The notes beneath the pieces were generated by a model. The model searched no databases, had not been told where the DNA came from, and saw only the letters and a list, made by a program, of their open reading frames with translations. A DNA stretch of 64,000 nucleotides from Scalesia atractyloides (lineage: Eukaryota; Streptophyta; Magnoliopsida; Asterales; Asteraceae): the NCBI GenBank assembly GCA_947069175.1, contig CAMTDV010000009.1:11727663-11791662 (forward strand). The letters run 5' to 3'. Position numbers and translations under genes: made by a program. Positions 1-10,690 of this stretch are shown piece by piece. The stretch's first letter is position 1. Every line of letters starts with the position of its first letter.

Positions 1-87
1 GGATTATTTATCGGAAAATTCTTGTTAGAAAAGAAAAAAGGGGATATTTCCAACATAAGTGATCGAAATTTTCAGTCACATACGCAT

Positions 88-326
88 GGTGCCGGTAAAA
101 ACCTAAATTGTGGCATAAAAGCCAAATGCCACTAAAGGTGTGCTATGCAACTATGACACCCACAAAATGTCACTAAAAATCTAAATTAGTGGCATAAAAT
201 CCAAATGCCACAACAAGTGTGTGTTATGCTACTTTGGCATACACAAAGTGCCACTAAAAGCTTAAAATTAGTGGTACAAAAGCTAAATGCCACTAGAAGT
301 GTGTGCCACTAAATGGCTTTTTGTTT
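88..326. repeat. Three-unit degenerate tandem repeat, MITE-like
   Basis: Three diverged units start near 110, 189 and 271, so the period is about 80 bp. Each holds a GTGGCA...TGCCAC pair, giving short inverted repeats inside a direct repeat. The block interrupts the presumed upstream part of the FAR1-like transposase relic, whose recognisable coding begins immediately downstream. It could be a small inverted-repeat transposon that expanded in tandem. The first 87 bases show nothing I can name. Confidence 0.5.
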
Positions 327-1331
327 GTAGTGGATTTTTTTCTAAAAGCTGTTGTCACTGACCAGGATCCAGCAATGAAGAAGGCTATTTATGTTGTATT
401 TGTTGAAACGCGGCATCGGTTATGCATGTGGCACGTGATGCATAAACTTTCTCTAAAGGTTAACTTTCTATTTCAAGTGTTTGGCGTTTTAAGTTATATG
501 GCATTTTGTCATTCACAAGTGTGTTGCATGTTAGTTTTTTGTTTATATAGTATTTATTCCATGGCGTTTCCGTGTTTTATATAGGTTAGTGTTAGGCTAT
601 GCAATTCAACTAATTTCAAAGAACGTATTTGTGGTGTTGTGTGGACTAATATTCTTACCCCCGAAGAGTTTGAATCAGGATGGGAAGAGGTTACCGAAGC
701 GTTCAATTTAGGGGATAATGACTGGCTTTCTGATATTTTAACCTTAGGGATTCTTGGATTCCTACATACTATAGAATGGAGGAACTGTCGGGCCTTATGA
801 GCACGACATCGAGGTTGGAGAGTGAGAACTATTTTTTTGGCCAAGTGTGCAATGCCAAATCTACTCTTGTTGAGTTCATGATTCATTATGAAACTAAAAT
901 TGAAGGTCAACGTCACATGCACCAGAAGAATGATCATGAATCTCGATACAAACGACCCCAGTTTAAAGGTAATTACAAAGTGTTCGAGAGCCAAGCTGCT
1001 ATATATACACAAAAACTATTTTTTGTGACATTCAAGCTGAGCTAATTGGGATTGGGGATTGCATAAATCAACGGTATGAAGAGCAGGCTGAAGGGTTTGT
1101 TAAGCTCAACATAAATGATTTCTAGCAGCCTTGTACATCCTAGTATCTCGCAAGCGTTTGAAATCCAAATTAAACAAGAGGAAGCGATTGAAAAACAAAA
1201 ACAAAAGTGGAGCCCGGTGTGAAAGAAAGACAGTGTAAGAATTGTAAAGCTTTCGGACACTATGCATCGGCATGCAAACAGCCCGTAATTAAAAGAAGAA
1301 CGACACGGTCTTCTAAAGCAAGTGAAGAGTA
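321..1331 (+). pseudogene. FAR1/FRS-like (Mutator-type) transposase relic
   Basis: Translated pieces in several frames match the MULE transposase core and C-terminus of FAR1-RELATED SEQUENCE proteins. In order they are TDQDPAMKKAI and TRHRLCMWHVMHKL (about 355-455), a VVWTNILTPEEFE block (about 635-690), a TTSRLESENYFFGQVCN block (about 800-855) and a C-terminal CCHC zinc knuckle, CKNCKAFGHYASAC (about 1230-1275), followed by a basic tail and a stop at 1331. The pieces are separated by frame changes, an in-frame stop and what may be an intron near 470-600. The N-terminal FAR1 DNA-binding region is absent. FRS proteins are either MULE transposases or domesticated transcription factors. The decay and the repeat-rich setting favour a dead transposon gene. 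Confidence 0.75.
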
Positions 1332-1720
1332 ATTTGGCCTTTTTTTAGTTTTTTCTTATACAATAGCGGAGCATGTTAGAATACGGAACGTACACTCATT
1401 TTGGCGTTTTTATTTTTTTTTCATATTCAAACTTTGAGTATGTTAGAACATATAACTTACAGGTTTTGCCATCTGTGATTTTTGTATTTGATGGCATTTT
1501 AATTTGAATAAGGTGAGGATTATCTCAATAATATTTTGCTGAATGAGATGGATAACATTTGTTAATGCTCACATAAAAATGAACTAATAATGTTGTCCAC
1601 CTCATTTAGTGAAAATTTATCGAGAACATAATTGAATCTTTAACATACGAGGTTTGCCATATGGTATGTAGTAAATGCATTCTTTGGTGATCAATGAGGG
1701 CCTGAGGTTGTTTATATAAG

Positions 1721-1870
1721 ATGTTTTTGGCGTGTAGTTTGGGCGGAAATTTTCTATAATAAATTTTAGTAATAAAGATGGCACGTCCCATCATTAATTT
1801 ACTGTTGTTCAGCTTTATCTGTAAAATCTGTAACGCTTCCGTCGCATCACTAAGTTTGGCGTTTTGTATG
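1721..1870 (+). repeat. Direct repeat, copy 1
   Basis: About 150 bp starting with TTGGCGTGTAGTTT and running past TTCAGCTTTATCTGT to a GTTTGGCGTTTTGT end. It recurs as a diverged copy at 2838-3035, about 1.1 kb downstream in the same orientation. Confidence 0.6.
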
Positions 1871-2837
1871 AATGGTGTTTTATAAAAAAATATCTACAAA
1901 TGCAATTAATTAACTTTTGTAAGTGAAAGTGCTATTATGGCGTTGAAACAAAAGATGGCGTTTTTGAGACATATCAAACTTGCACAATTTAGTTAATAAT
2001 ATATCGTTCCTATTTTATATAATTGTGTAGTTTTTGGATTTTTTAATAATATGTGATAAGAGCGAACTATTATCTTTTCATGGGGATTTTAGCATTTTAT
2101 ATCTAATTAGTTAAATAAAGTATTTTTATTAAAAACCACTGAAAATGACACACCATAGAAATAAAAAGAAAAAAATTTAAAATCCCTCGTCAAAAGGGTT
2201 TTGGTCTGAGAAGTATCCATCGCTCCCCTAGTCTTCTTCTTCTGACTCTTTATCAAAATTCTCATCCAGGTCTTTATTGTCATCATTTGCTTCATCTCGA
2301 AGACTTTGACACCTCCATGTTAACATGTAAGTCAACAACGCAACTTTATGGTCATGTCTGGTTCAAACATGTGATGCATACTCCTATAGGAAGACAGTTT
2401 GTTCGGTCATGATTTAATCGTGTAGACTTTGTTCCGTTAACCTATCACACTCACTAAGTTCTTGTTTCATATACGCCAAGATTGGATGACTGGATCCACA
2501 ATTGGATTTGTAGGGTATGGTACGAATTTTCTTGTTAATCTTCTGATAACTGTCTGTGTTTTCTCACAGAGGTTATCAAGAGGTTTGCCAAGTGCTAGGA
2601 TCCCGCTTTGAACTTCTTCGTCCAAGTTCAGTATGATGTTGGCGGTTTTCACAAACACTCTTTTTTTGTTGTCAAAGAGGATTACGAATTTATTGATTCT
2701 AGTTTTGAATCCCCATGAAATGATGCTTGCCATTTGTTGTTTTTCAGGGTTTTGTTTTTAAATTAGGCGTTTTGGTTAAAGATGGTTATTTTCCAAGTAT
2801 AATCAATGAAATGGATATTAACATCAATTATATAATG

Positions 2838-3035
2838 ATGTGTTTTGGCGTGTAGTTTAGGCGGGAATTTTTACAATAAATGTTAGTAATAATTTTTCAG
2901 TTACTGTTTGTTCAGCTTTTTCTGTTAACACTGTAACGCGTCACATCATTAATTTTTGTTGTTTTTATTAATGGCGTTTTTATTTAATGGCGTTTTTATT
3001 AATGTCGTTTTATCCATGAGTTTGGCGTTTTGTTT
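2838..3035 (+). repeat. Direct repeat, copy 2
   Basis: Diverged second copy of the unit at 1721-1870. It is longer because of an internal run of GGCGTTTTTATT repeats near 2970-3005. Confidence 0.6.
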
Positions 3036-3117
3036 TGGAGAAGTTAGAAGACCTTTTACCCTCAATGAAACGTGTCCACATAATAAAGTTGATGTTATTT
3101 ACGAAAACGCCACTGCG

Positions 3118-3664
3118 CCAATCTAATCCATAGATTGTTTTGATCCAATGGATGAAAGGTTCTCACCTTTTTCACATTTATGATTGTTTTTCTAGATCCT
3201 GCCCCAATATGTGTGTATATATATATATCCCAATTTTTACCTTAAAAATTTGGTCTAACTTCCTAATAACATTTAACCATTAAATATTTAACGTACTTTT
3301 GAATAACTTATCATGCTAAACAAATACATTATAATATTATAAAATTTTAACTTGAATACTTAAATACCAATTACTAATTAAATAGGGTTTTTTTACCCTT
3401 AAAGTCGTAGTTATATATTTGAATAGCTGAAATGTAACTTTTGATTTTATTTCACTATTTATATGATAAGTCATTACACTAACAAGGATTATACAAATTT
3501 ATGATTTACATTTTTTCGATATTCAATCGTGTAGTACATGAAGGTGGTTTGTAAGCTAGTGTATGTGTATAAAGGCAGGATTTGGGGAAAACGCCCCAAA
3601 GTGTGAAAACGGTGAGAATGTTTCACAATGGTTGGATCAAAACAATCTCCGTACTAAATTGACC
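3118..3664. mobile_element. Foldback/MITE-like element with about 100 bp inverted ends
   Basis: The left arm (3118 to about 3205) and right arm (about 3572-3664) are reverse complements with roughly 75-80% match by eye. They share GATTGTTTTGATCC at the outside and a GGTGAGAA / TTCTCACC block and GGCAGGAT / ATCCTGCC inside. The 360 bp loop is AT-rich and non-coding. No clear target duplication was resolved. Confidence 0.55.
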
Positions 3665-4180
3665 TGGTTGTGTTTGTGTAAATATCTATGACTTTCAAAC
3701 TTGCGCAAGCTTCATTAAGGGTAAAGAGGTAATTTTGTGTAACACCTCACAAAAACCCTTCCTGTAAAATTCTGACACGTTGCCTGCTAATCCTCGTTGT
3801 CACGTATTGGCTGAGAGGGACCAGAAGCATCATCATGTTAAAATATGACCTCTTAACGATAGCTATCCAAAGTCAAGAGACCAAACATGGAAAAATGCCA
3901 AATTTCAATTTCTGGAAGGCGGTTAGGACCGCAACTATATGTCATTACGGTCCGTAACCATTTAAATGTTTAGGGCACCAGATAGCCTTACGAACCGCAA
4001 GGCTTTGGCCATACGGTCCTTAAGTGGGTGCTAGCGAGCAGAAACATGGCAGCTTCTGCTCCTGCCACCTTAATCGCGAATGCCACCTCTCTAGCTGCTT
4101 AAGACACGTTCTAAAACACTTGTTGCAACCTCACAACACCCCTTGGCACCTGGCATAACCTCCTCACTCCTCCTTCACTG

Positions 4181-4187
4181 TATAAGG
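4181..4187 (+). promoter_or_regulatory. Candidate LTR TATA box
   Basis: TATAAGG is followed within 50-90 bp by a CT-rich stretch typical of an LTR transcript leader. The position in the first third of the LTR fits U3/R. No transcript evidence. Confidence 0.4.
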
Positions 4188-4839
4188 ACTCTTGATTCAT
4201 CTCTTGAACTTGCTCATTCTCACTTTATCATCTCTACTTCTCCTCTGGAGGTTCCTGGCCACAAGGAACTCTCTAACGAAGTTTATTTTCTAGCTAGGAC
4301 ATTGTGTAAGTGTCCTTAACTCCCCTCTTTCAGTTATATTAGGCTTTAAGCCAAAGTCAAAGCGTTGACGTAAAAATGCTTTGACTTAAGGCTAAGAACA
4401 TTACGGTCCAGTCAATGTTCGTAACGAACGTGGCTACCTGATCGTGATTAGGTAGATGTTAATCCCTCAAGAGAGCACCTCCTGATTACCACGTTTGTTT
4501 GGTCAATTGACGGGTCAAAGTTATTGATAAAATGTCAAACAGGGTCAACTTTTCAAATAAACTCATATCTGATAATGTAGGTGTTATAAAATATATTTTG
4601 ACACTTTAATAACTTGGTAATAAGTATTAGAACATGTATAAACATGTTCAGCCCGTCAAGTCCAGGTCTAAGGTCGCTTCGCAACCGAAAGTCACAAAGT
4701 TTGACTTTCACTTTGACTTTCAGTTTGGACCCGATTTAGCAACCTTAGTTACTGATTCTAAGTTGCATTGTGATCATGTTAGGTTGTAGTATAACCCTTC
4801 GGAGTTATATGACATGGAACATAGTAATCCGAGTTTGTA

Positions 4840-5760
4840 TGCAAGTATCCGTTCGTTATGCTAAACTTTGCTAAAATGCCCTTCATGCTTAAAAATGAGG
4901 TTTTAAATACAAATGAGCATACATGTGACTTGTAAACTGATATGTTAACTTATTTAACTTATTTTAAGGTCAACATTCTGATCATAAATCGAGTTTTGAT
5001 TGAATGGGAGAATTTCACGCTTTAAAGTGAACAAATCGCCCTTTCGGCGTAGAAAATGATTTAAACATAATTTTGACATCAAAACTCTTTACCTACTGAT
5101 GTAATATCATAATTAGGATTATTTGGGATTCTATCCAGATTTTAAACTGAGTTTATACACAAAGTCCTTAAATGACGATATTGCCCTTACGGCACCTAAA
5201 ATGGATTTTAATCATTTTAAGGAACAAAACCTATTACCTACTAATGTGTTATATTATATAACATATTTTCATCATACAAACCTATGAATAACATCAGTTT
5301 CACTCAAATACCATTTAAATCGTCATTTAGCGACTTAATCGCCGTTTCGGCACATAGTATGGTTTAAAACCATACTAGAGCATCAAGACTTGATACCAAC
5401 TGATTTCAAAACTTATTTTTATAAATGTTTACGGTATGTACATGATCTAAACTCAGATTCACAAATAAGTTGTCAAGTGATGTGTAAAATGACCAAAGTG
5501 CCCTTTCGGGGCATAATTTGGTCCTAAACTATAAACCACACATATACTTGATATCCTACTGATATAACATCAAAAATTAACTATTTTTACAGAATGTCTA
5601 TGACCATGACATCAGTTTACTTGCAAGCTCCTTTTTACAAGTCATAAAATGACCAAAACGCCCTTTTTAGGCGTAACTTGATTTTAAAACCATAATGGGC
5701 ATACATGTTGATATCCTACTGATATTACAACATGTTTTAAAAATAATGGCATATGGAACT
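4840..5760 (+). repeat. 159 bp-period tandem array with conserved stem-loop
   Basis: About six diverged units inside the solo LTR. A GC-rich core that can fold on itself lies at 4878 (degenerate), 5038 (CGCCCTTTCGGCG), 5183, 5341, 5500 (GCCCTTTCGGGGC) and 5659 (CGCCCTTTTTAGGCG). Spacing is 160, 145, 158, 159 and 159 bp. Each core is followed by a TTTAAAACCAT-like block and a TACTGATATAAC-like block. Core bases differ between units, but stem pairing is often kept. Confidence 0.7.
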
Positions 5761-6954
5761 TGTATACGACTCATCCGGTTACCTGATTTCGCTTATACGC
5801 GTATGGTTAAGCCTGCGTGACTAGTTTATGTAGTTCAACCGAAACGGTTTAACCTTATCATTTTCTTATCAAAATCCAGAATGTAATATGTTTACCCATA
5901 TTAACAAGTCTTAGTACTTGTCGGGTTTAAACTACATTCTATTCCGGTCATCGCTTAATCTAGCGTTTAGTACCGTAAATATCATTTTAAGCTAGCCGGC
6001 CCGAGTCTATGATGTAGATAGGACCCGTTAGCATTCTAATAGGTTAATTATACCATTATTCCAGACTAAAGCCTTCCGATAGATTGTCATCTAGCTTACT
6101 TTTTGATTATCGGTTAAGTTATTAATTTTATTGAAGAATTTGCTCAGGTAAATACTTTTAGCCTATTTTCCCTATAAGGGCTTGGGATACGGTATACTAA
6201 TACCGCTTGGTCGGGTATGGGATCATGTTATCGGATTGTGATTTACTAAATCTTCATAACCCATTTTATTCTGTTTTGTTTGATAACTTAAATATTGGGG
6301 GTTAACTCGACCATGTCTGGGATATCCTTGGCTCATTTAAGTTATTAATGGCCACGACCTTAAGCACGGGGTGTAGGCATACACCTGTCAGATGCTAATG
6401 CAAATAAAATATTAAATCCCATTGGCGGATTATTTAAAGTGGCGTGTCGGTTAATCAGGTTATTCGGTTTCTGCACCGTATGTATTGACAAACATGTAAA
6501 AGTGCAAATAATGTCATTTTGAACTATCCCAAGTTATTTATAAAATGTGCCAAGTGCACCTAAAACCATTTTCAGAAATATTTTCAAAATGTGTCGGTTA
6601 TTAGTATTTACCAGTGAAAACTGAAAACTGACGTATTTTCAAAAGATCAAGTTATAGGTGACAACACGAAATAGGCCGGGAGCTGCTTGGTAGTGACATA
6701 AGAGGATTTTGCAAGTCCTTAGTTGCCCGAAGTCTGTTAAACAAATACTATGTATGTCTTTATTTCGATCCGCCTATGGATCTTTCATTACAAGCCTTGT
6801 AATTTATTTTTCGAACTTTGAACACTCGGTTTGTAATAGTAATTTAAATCCCACACTTCCGTTGTGATGTGTTTGATTGTTTATGATGTTATCAACTTCG
6901 TCACGATATTCCCCATCCGGGCCACCGGGTACACGTGGAAATAGGGGTGTGACA

Positions 6955-8087
6955 TTTGCATCTACATAACATTCCAAACAACCACCGAAACATATAACTT
7001 CCCACAAAAAACTCCCTAACCTCTAAGGAAATCGCTAAAACCCTAGAGTACGCGAAGACCTATATTATGGCGTCTGAAGATCAATCACGATCCAAAAATG
7101 GAAAACAAAGTGAGTTAACTGGGTTGCATAATACAATACATGTGTAGTTTCTAGATGAAAGGAAACCAGAAAGTCACCTCATCGTAAACGTCAAACATCT
7201 AACAATTAAATGAAGAAGGCAACATTAAGATAAGGTTATAATCGTTACATTTGTGTCATTTAAAATGCCAATAGATGATTACTATGAACATTGTACATGT
7301 TAACTATCAATTGTGTGGTTGTAAACACCATATAACGGCTAACTTGTAAACGCCATATAGGATGTGTTATGGAACGACGAATTGAAATAACTTTACCTTT
7401 TACATGTATACTTTCAGTTATAAGTCAACATAACTTTCAGTAAACTGTGAAAATTCCATAAGCACATAACTTTTCTATTTGTACATGTAAATGTGAAAAC
7501 GCCATAATAGTCAAGATGTTTGTAAAATCGTCATATAAGTCAAGATTAGTACATCTCTAATTTTATGAATGGATTATGATGATCATTAGACGCCATAAAC
7601 GACATGATATTTACTTTGAATCCTTTATAAAAAATATTTATTTATCGGAGCCAATACCAACAAGGAAATAATACGCCATGAACACCATCCAATAAAGAGT
7701 ATTAATTTGATTTGTTTTATTTGTATTCATTGTAATGTTTTTGGGATTTTATAAATGAATTATGATGAACGTGAGAGGCCATGAACGGCATCATATTTAC
7801 TTCGAATCTTTTGTAAACAAAAAGATTAATTAATCGGAGCCAATACCAATAAGAAAACAAAACGCCATTCATTTATTTAGTAAATCATTAACTAAATGCC
7901 AAAAAAGGTTCGAAGCCATACATGAGCGCGATGTGTAGAATAAAAAATGGGACAAAAATTAATAGACGAAGTAAAAAAAGACAAAATAGCCCCTCCGGCT
8001 GGATTGTAGCGCACACCACGTGTCGATCTAGCATTCGTTCTCAATGTTTTCGTACTTGGTGTCGTCTTCTCCTTATATATATATATA
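6955..8087. other. AT-rich non-coding DNA with AACGCCAT motifs and a tandem duplication
   Basis: No gene seen. AACGCCAT variants recur near 7345, 7498, 7590, 7672 and 7861, the reverse complement of the motif on the other side of the solo LTR. Two 120 bp units, 7561-7680 and 7747-7870, are direct copies sharing TCGGAGCCAATACCAA. Confidence 0.5.
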
Positions 8088-8483
8088 TTATAGGATTCGG
8101 TTCAATTAAGAACCACCACGAGTTGTGAGAACCAAGAGAACTACTACTTCCCGCGCGAGTTAGGCTACCATTTTTTGCACAAACGTATATAAAAAAATGT
8201 TATAAACACATCTGTAAAAAAAAAGAAACAAAAAAATTATTGAGTCGGTAGTTATGCTTGATATAAATTTTTTTTTACGGCAATGTAGATTTTTCTACAG
8301 CACCAATAATTTTTTTACACCCGGTGTAAATTTTTGCATGTGACATTTTATTTTAAATTTTTTTGTTGGAACAAGTGATTTTTTTATGATTCTTGAGAAT
8401 TTTCTTTTTCAACAAACCTTTTTGGAATCCCTAGTTCTGATTGTTCTCACAACTCAATGTGGTTCTCATTTATTGTTTCCCTA
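8088..8483. mobile_element. MITE with terminal inverted repeats in TA-rich DNA
   Basis: The left end (TAGGATTCGGTTC, then AGAACCAC and GAGTTGTGAGAAC) and the right end (TGTTCTCACAACTC, then GTGGTTCTCA and a TTTCCCTA end) are reverse complements over about 50 bp. Both are bordered by (TA)n, suggesting TA-type targets. The 300 bp centre is A/T-rich and non-coding. A similar left end occurs at 12841. Confidence 0.65.
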
Positions 8484-8494
8484 TATATATATAT

Positions 8495-8546
8495 AGAGAG
8501 AGAGAGAGAGAAAGAGAAAGAGAAAGAGAGATAGAGAGGGAGATAG
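8495..8546. repeat. GA-rich microsatellite
   Basis: Run of GA with AAAGAG interruptions directly after a (TA)n tract. Confidence 0.9.
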
Positions 8547-8699
8547 GGTAAAATAAAAAAATTGTAGAAATGATAGAAAGGATAACGTGCCTCTAATCTT
8601 GAGATTGGATTGTAGGATCGTGTTTGGTGTGTGGGAACACAAAATATGATATCTATAACACTTGGAAATGTGTAGAATCCATTTCAAAGTAAAAGAACA

Positions 8700-9300
8700 A
8701 GTAGGATTTCATAATCTATCTTTTCTCCATTGTTTTAGGCAGCATAACGAGAGGACATACAATATTTGACAAAATGCTCTCCAAGTCCAAAACAAGAGTT
8801 ATGAAGTCATGCGCCCCATGCACACTATATATAGGCCACACGTGAACATCCGGGGGCGCAGGACTCCTGCGTCTCATGTCTTATAGGCATGTAGGACTCC
8901 CACATGTGTATGAGTGTTTGTTAAATTAAATCTCAAAAACTCTAACACATTGCCCTGTAACTATACAGACTCAAAACTTAGACATAGGCATTAGACATAT
9001 GCATCAATAAACTCCCTTTTGGATATTGCTGCAGTCTTGTCATCTTGGTCTTCAAAACTACAATAATATATCCTGAATATTTGTCTCCTGTATTCTTTCC
9101 TGTGTTCCTCAAAGCTTCTTCGGGTAGATTGATCTGTAATTGATGGCTTCATATATTTAAACCTCGTAATAGATGCCTTCTTGCATCTATTCTCCACCTT
9201 TTCTTCCTTCTTTTCTTCTTTCTTTCTTTCTTTCTTTCTTTCCTTCTTCTCTATCTTCCTTCACTTGGTCTCCCACATAAGGCCAGAATGGATAACATAT
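8700..9300 (-). mobile_element. Copia 3' end remnant: LTR plus PPT, minus strand
   Basis: Read on the minus strand, a purine tract AAAAGGGAGTTTAT (about 9007-9020) is followed by an LTR start TGATGCATATGTC (ending at plus 9006). A TATATATA lies about 170 bp into it (near 8828). The PPT and flanking text closely parallel the better-defined minus-strand copia end at 49733-49790 (same CATATGTC and a similar GCAGCAATATCC block), so the two are related families. The far LTR border is not resolved. DNA after 9020 is the non-coding 3' region of that element, ending in a CTTT microsatellite (about 9215-9243). Confidence 0.5.
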
Positions 9301-9396
9301 ATAAAAAACACTCGAACCACAGGCTGAAATTGTAATGCTTGAACTATATCACAAGCATCGAATAGTATTTGATTATAGAATATTATATCCACAGCT

Positions 9397-9600
9397 ATAA
9401 CAACCCGACTAAATCGTGCCAAGAGATTATCCGTTTTACCCTCAATGGGTTGCCCATCCAGGAACTCATGATTTTGTTTTCACCCGACGAGTTGCTAGCC
9501 CAGGCAAAATGCGTCTTGGTAGAGAAGGTTTCTAACCCCCTATAAGGAAGGCTTCATTCTCCTTCTCTACCGATGTGGGACTTAAATCGTTCATGACCGT
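9397..9600. repeat. Probable LTR fragment with internal hairpin
   Basis: Begins TATAACAACCCGAC, close to the TGTAACACCC-type start of plant gypsy LTRs, and includes GATGTGGGACTT, a phrase common in plant LTRs. GGTAGAGAAGG (about 9518) and CCTTCTCTACC (about 9560) form a hairpin. Family and far end unknown. Confidence 0.35.
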
Positions 9601-10690
9601 TTGTAAAATCGTTATTTAACCAAAACAACTATATTTCTAACATTGATAATATGTATTGATTAAATAAAATAATTCAGATAACTTGAGTTTTGTAAACAAG
9701 GTCACTTAATGCTTATAAAATTAAGTGAACCGAATACTTGAAACAAAACGGTTCTAAAAACAAATACTGAGGCGGACACTGGAACAAATGCTGAAAATAG
9801 ATACTGGCGGATACAAACTAACATATAATACGACATGTGAATCTAAGTCGAAACTGAAACTAAAATTAAGACGGATACTAGGAAAAAACCAATACATGTA
9901 TTCAGTCAAAACTGTTATAACTAATACAAAACAAAATCAGATGCTGAACATAACCAGAGGTATACCCGATACATGATTAAGAACATAATCAGATGCATAT
10001 AAACGTGTTAGGCATATCGTAATAAATACAAGACATACACGGCTACATATAATAATAAAATAAGACACGTAATATAGAAGCACCCATGAGCCTAAACAGA
10101 TGGGTAAACAACTAGCAAGACCATGCACCAAGGAGATGATGTATGTAGGCATACACCTATTATTCCATCCCACACAGGAGTCAAAATTCAAAGCTAAGAT
10201 CCATCTAATTGATCCATACGCCTCTAGGGACAAGGTGCTACACAAGCAAAAATTAGATATGTCATGAACTTTAGTTACACACTGTCACATTGAGTGTCAT
10301 GTCGTTGACGGCCTAACGACAAGTCTTAACGTATAATTGCTCGGGTGACAGAGTACAAAGCCTTATGATAAATAAATGTATCATTGACACAAGTCTACGG
10401 GAAACGTGCAATAACGAGCACAAGCTCTAAGGTCTATTGCATGGTACAATATATATAGTAGTCATGTAATAATACAAAACAGAGAAAAGTAGCAAAAACA
10501 TCCGTACTACAAAGTAACATATTTGAATAACAATACTATGATGTCAAGAATAGGAATCCGTACTCTATGATAATGATGAGAATAATATTATGCTAAAAGA
10601 AGAGACCACAAAATCCGTACCATAACGTTAGCCAACACTTTTTTACCTGTATTACTCTAGACTGAAGCATTAAAAGTAGTTATTCATATA
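9601..10690. other. Unclassified non-coding DNA
   Basis: No supported gene, RNA or repeat family. ORFs of 60-100 codons occur on both strands but have biased composition and no known motif. It may be older retrotransposon sequence. Confidence 0.3.

Larger units (their letters stand above)
1332..3117. other. AT-rich non-coding DNA with scattered GGCGTTTT motifs
   Basis: No supported gene. GGCGTTTT or close variants recur near 1401, 1856, 1958, 2766, 2843, 2972, 2988 and 3021. Short ORFs here lack any recognisable motif. This could be the non-coding body or an end of the same Mutator-type element as the upstream transposase relic. Confidence 0.45.
3738..6954 (+). mobile_element. Probable solo LTR, about 3.2 kb, gypsy-type
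   Basis: The segment opens TGTAACACC and closes GGTGTGACA, the TG...CA-type ends of plant gypsy LTRs. It is flanked on both sides by TTTG, a four-base match consistent with a target duplication. A TATA-like box lies at 4181 with a pyrimidine-rich leader after it, which is U3/R-like. No gag or pol lies next to it. The interior has a 159 bp tandem array (4840-5760). The ends resemble those of the solo LTR at 27832-31289, which shares a TATA/leader layout and one copy of the array motif, so the two belong to related families. Both flanks carry the GGCGTTTT/AACGCC motif, as if one older element was split. Confidence 0.65.

Noticed and set aside
9937..10245. 102-codon minus-strand ORF as a gene
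   Set aside because: No recognisable domain, no neighbours supporting it, and Cys/Ile-rich composition typical of chance frames.
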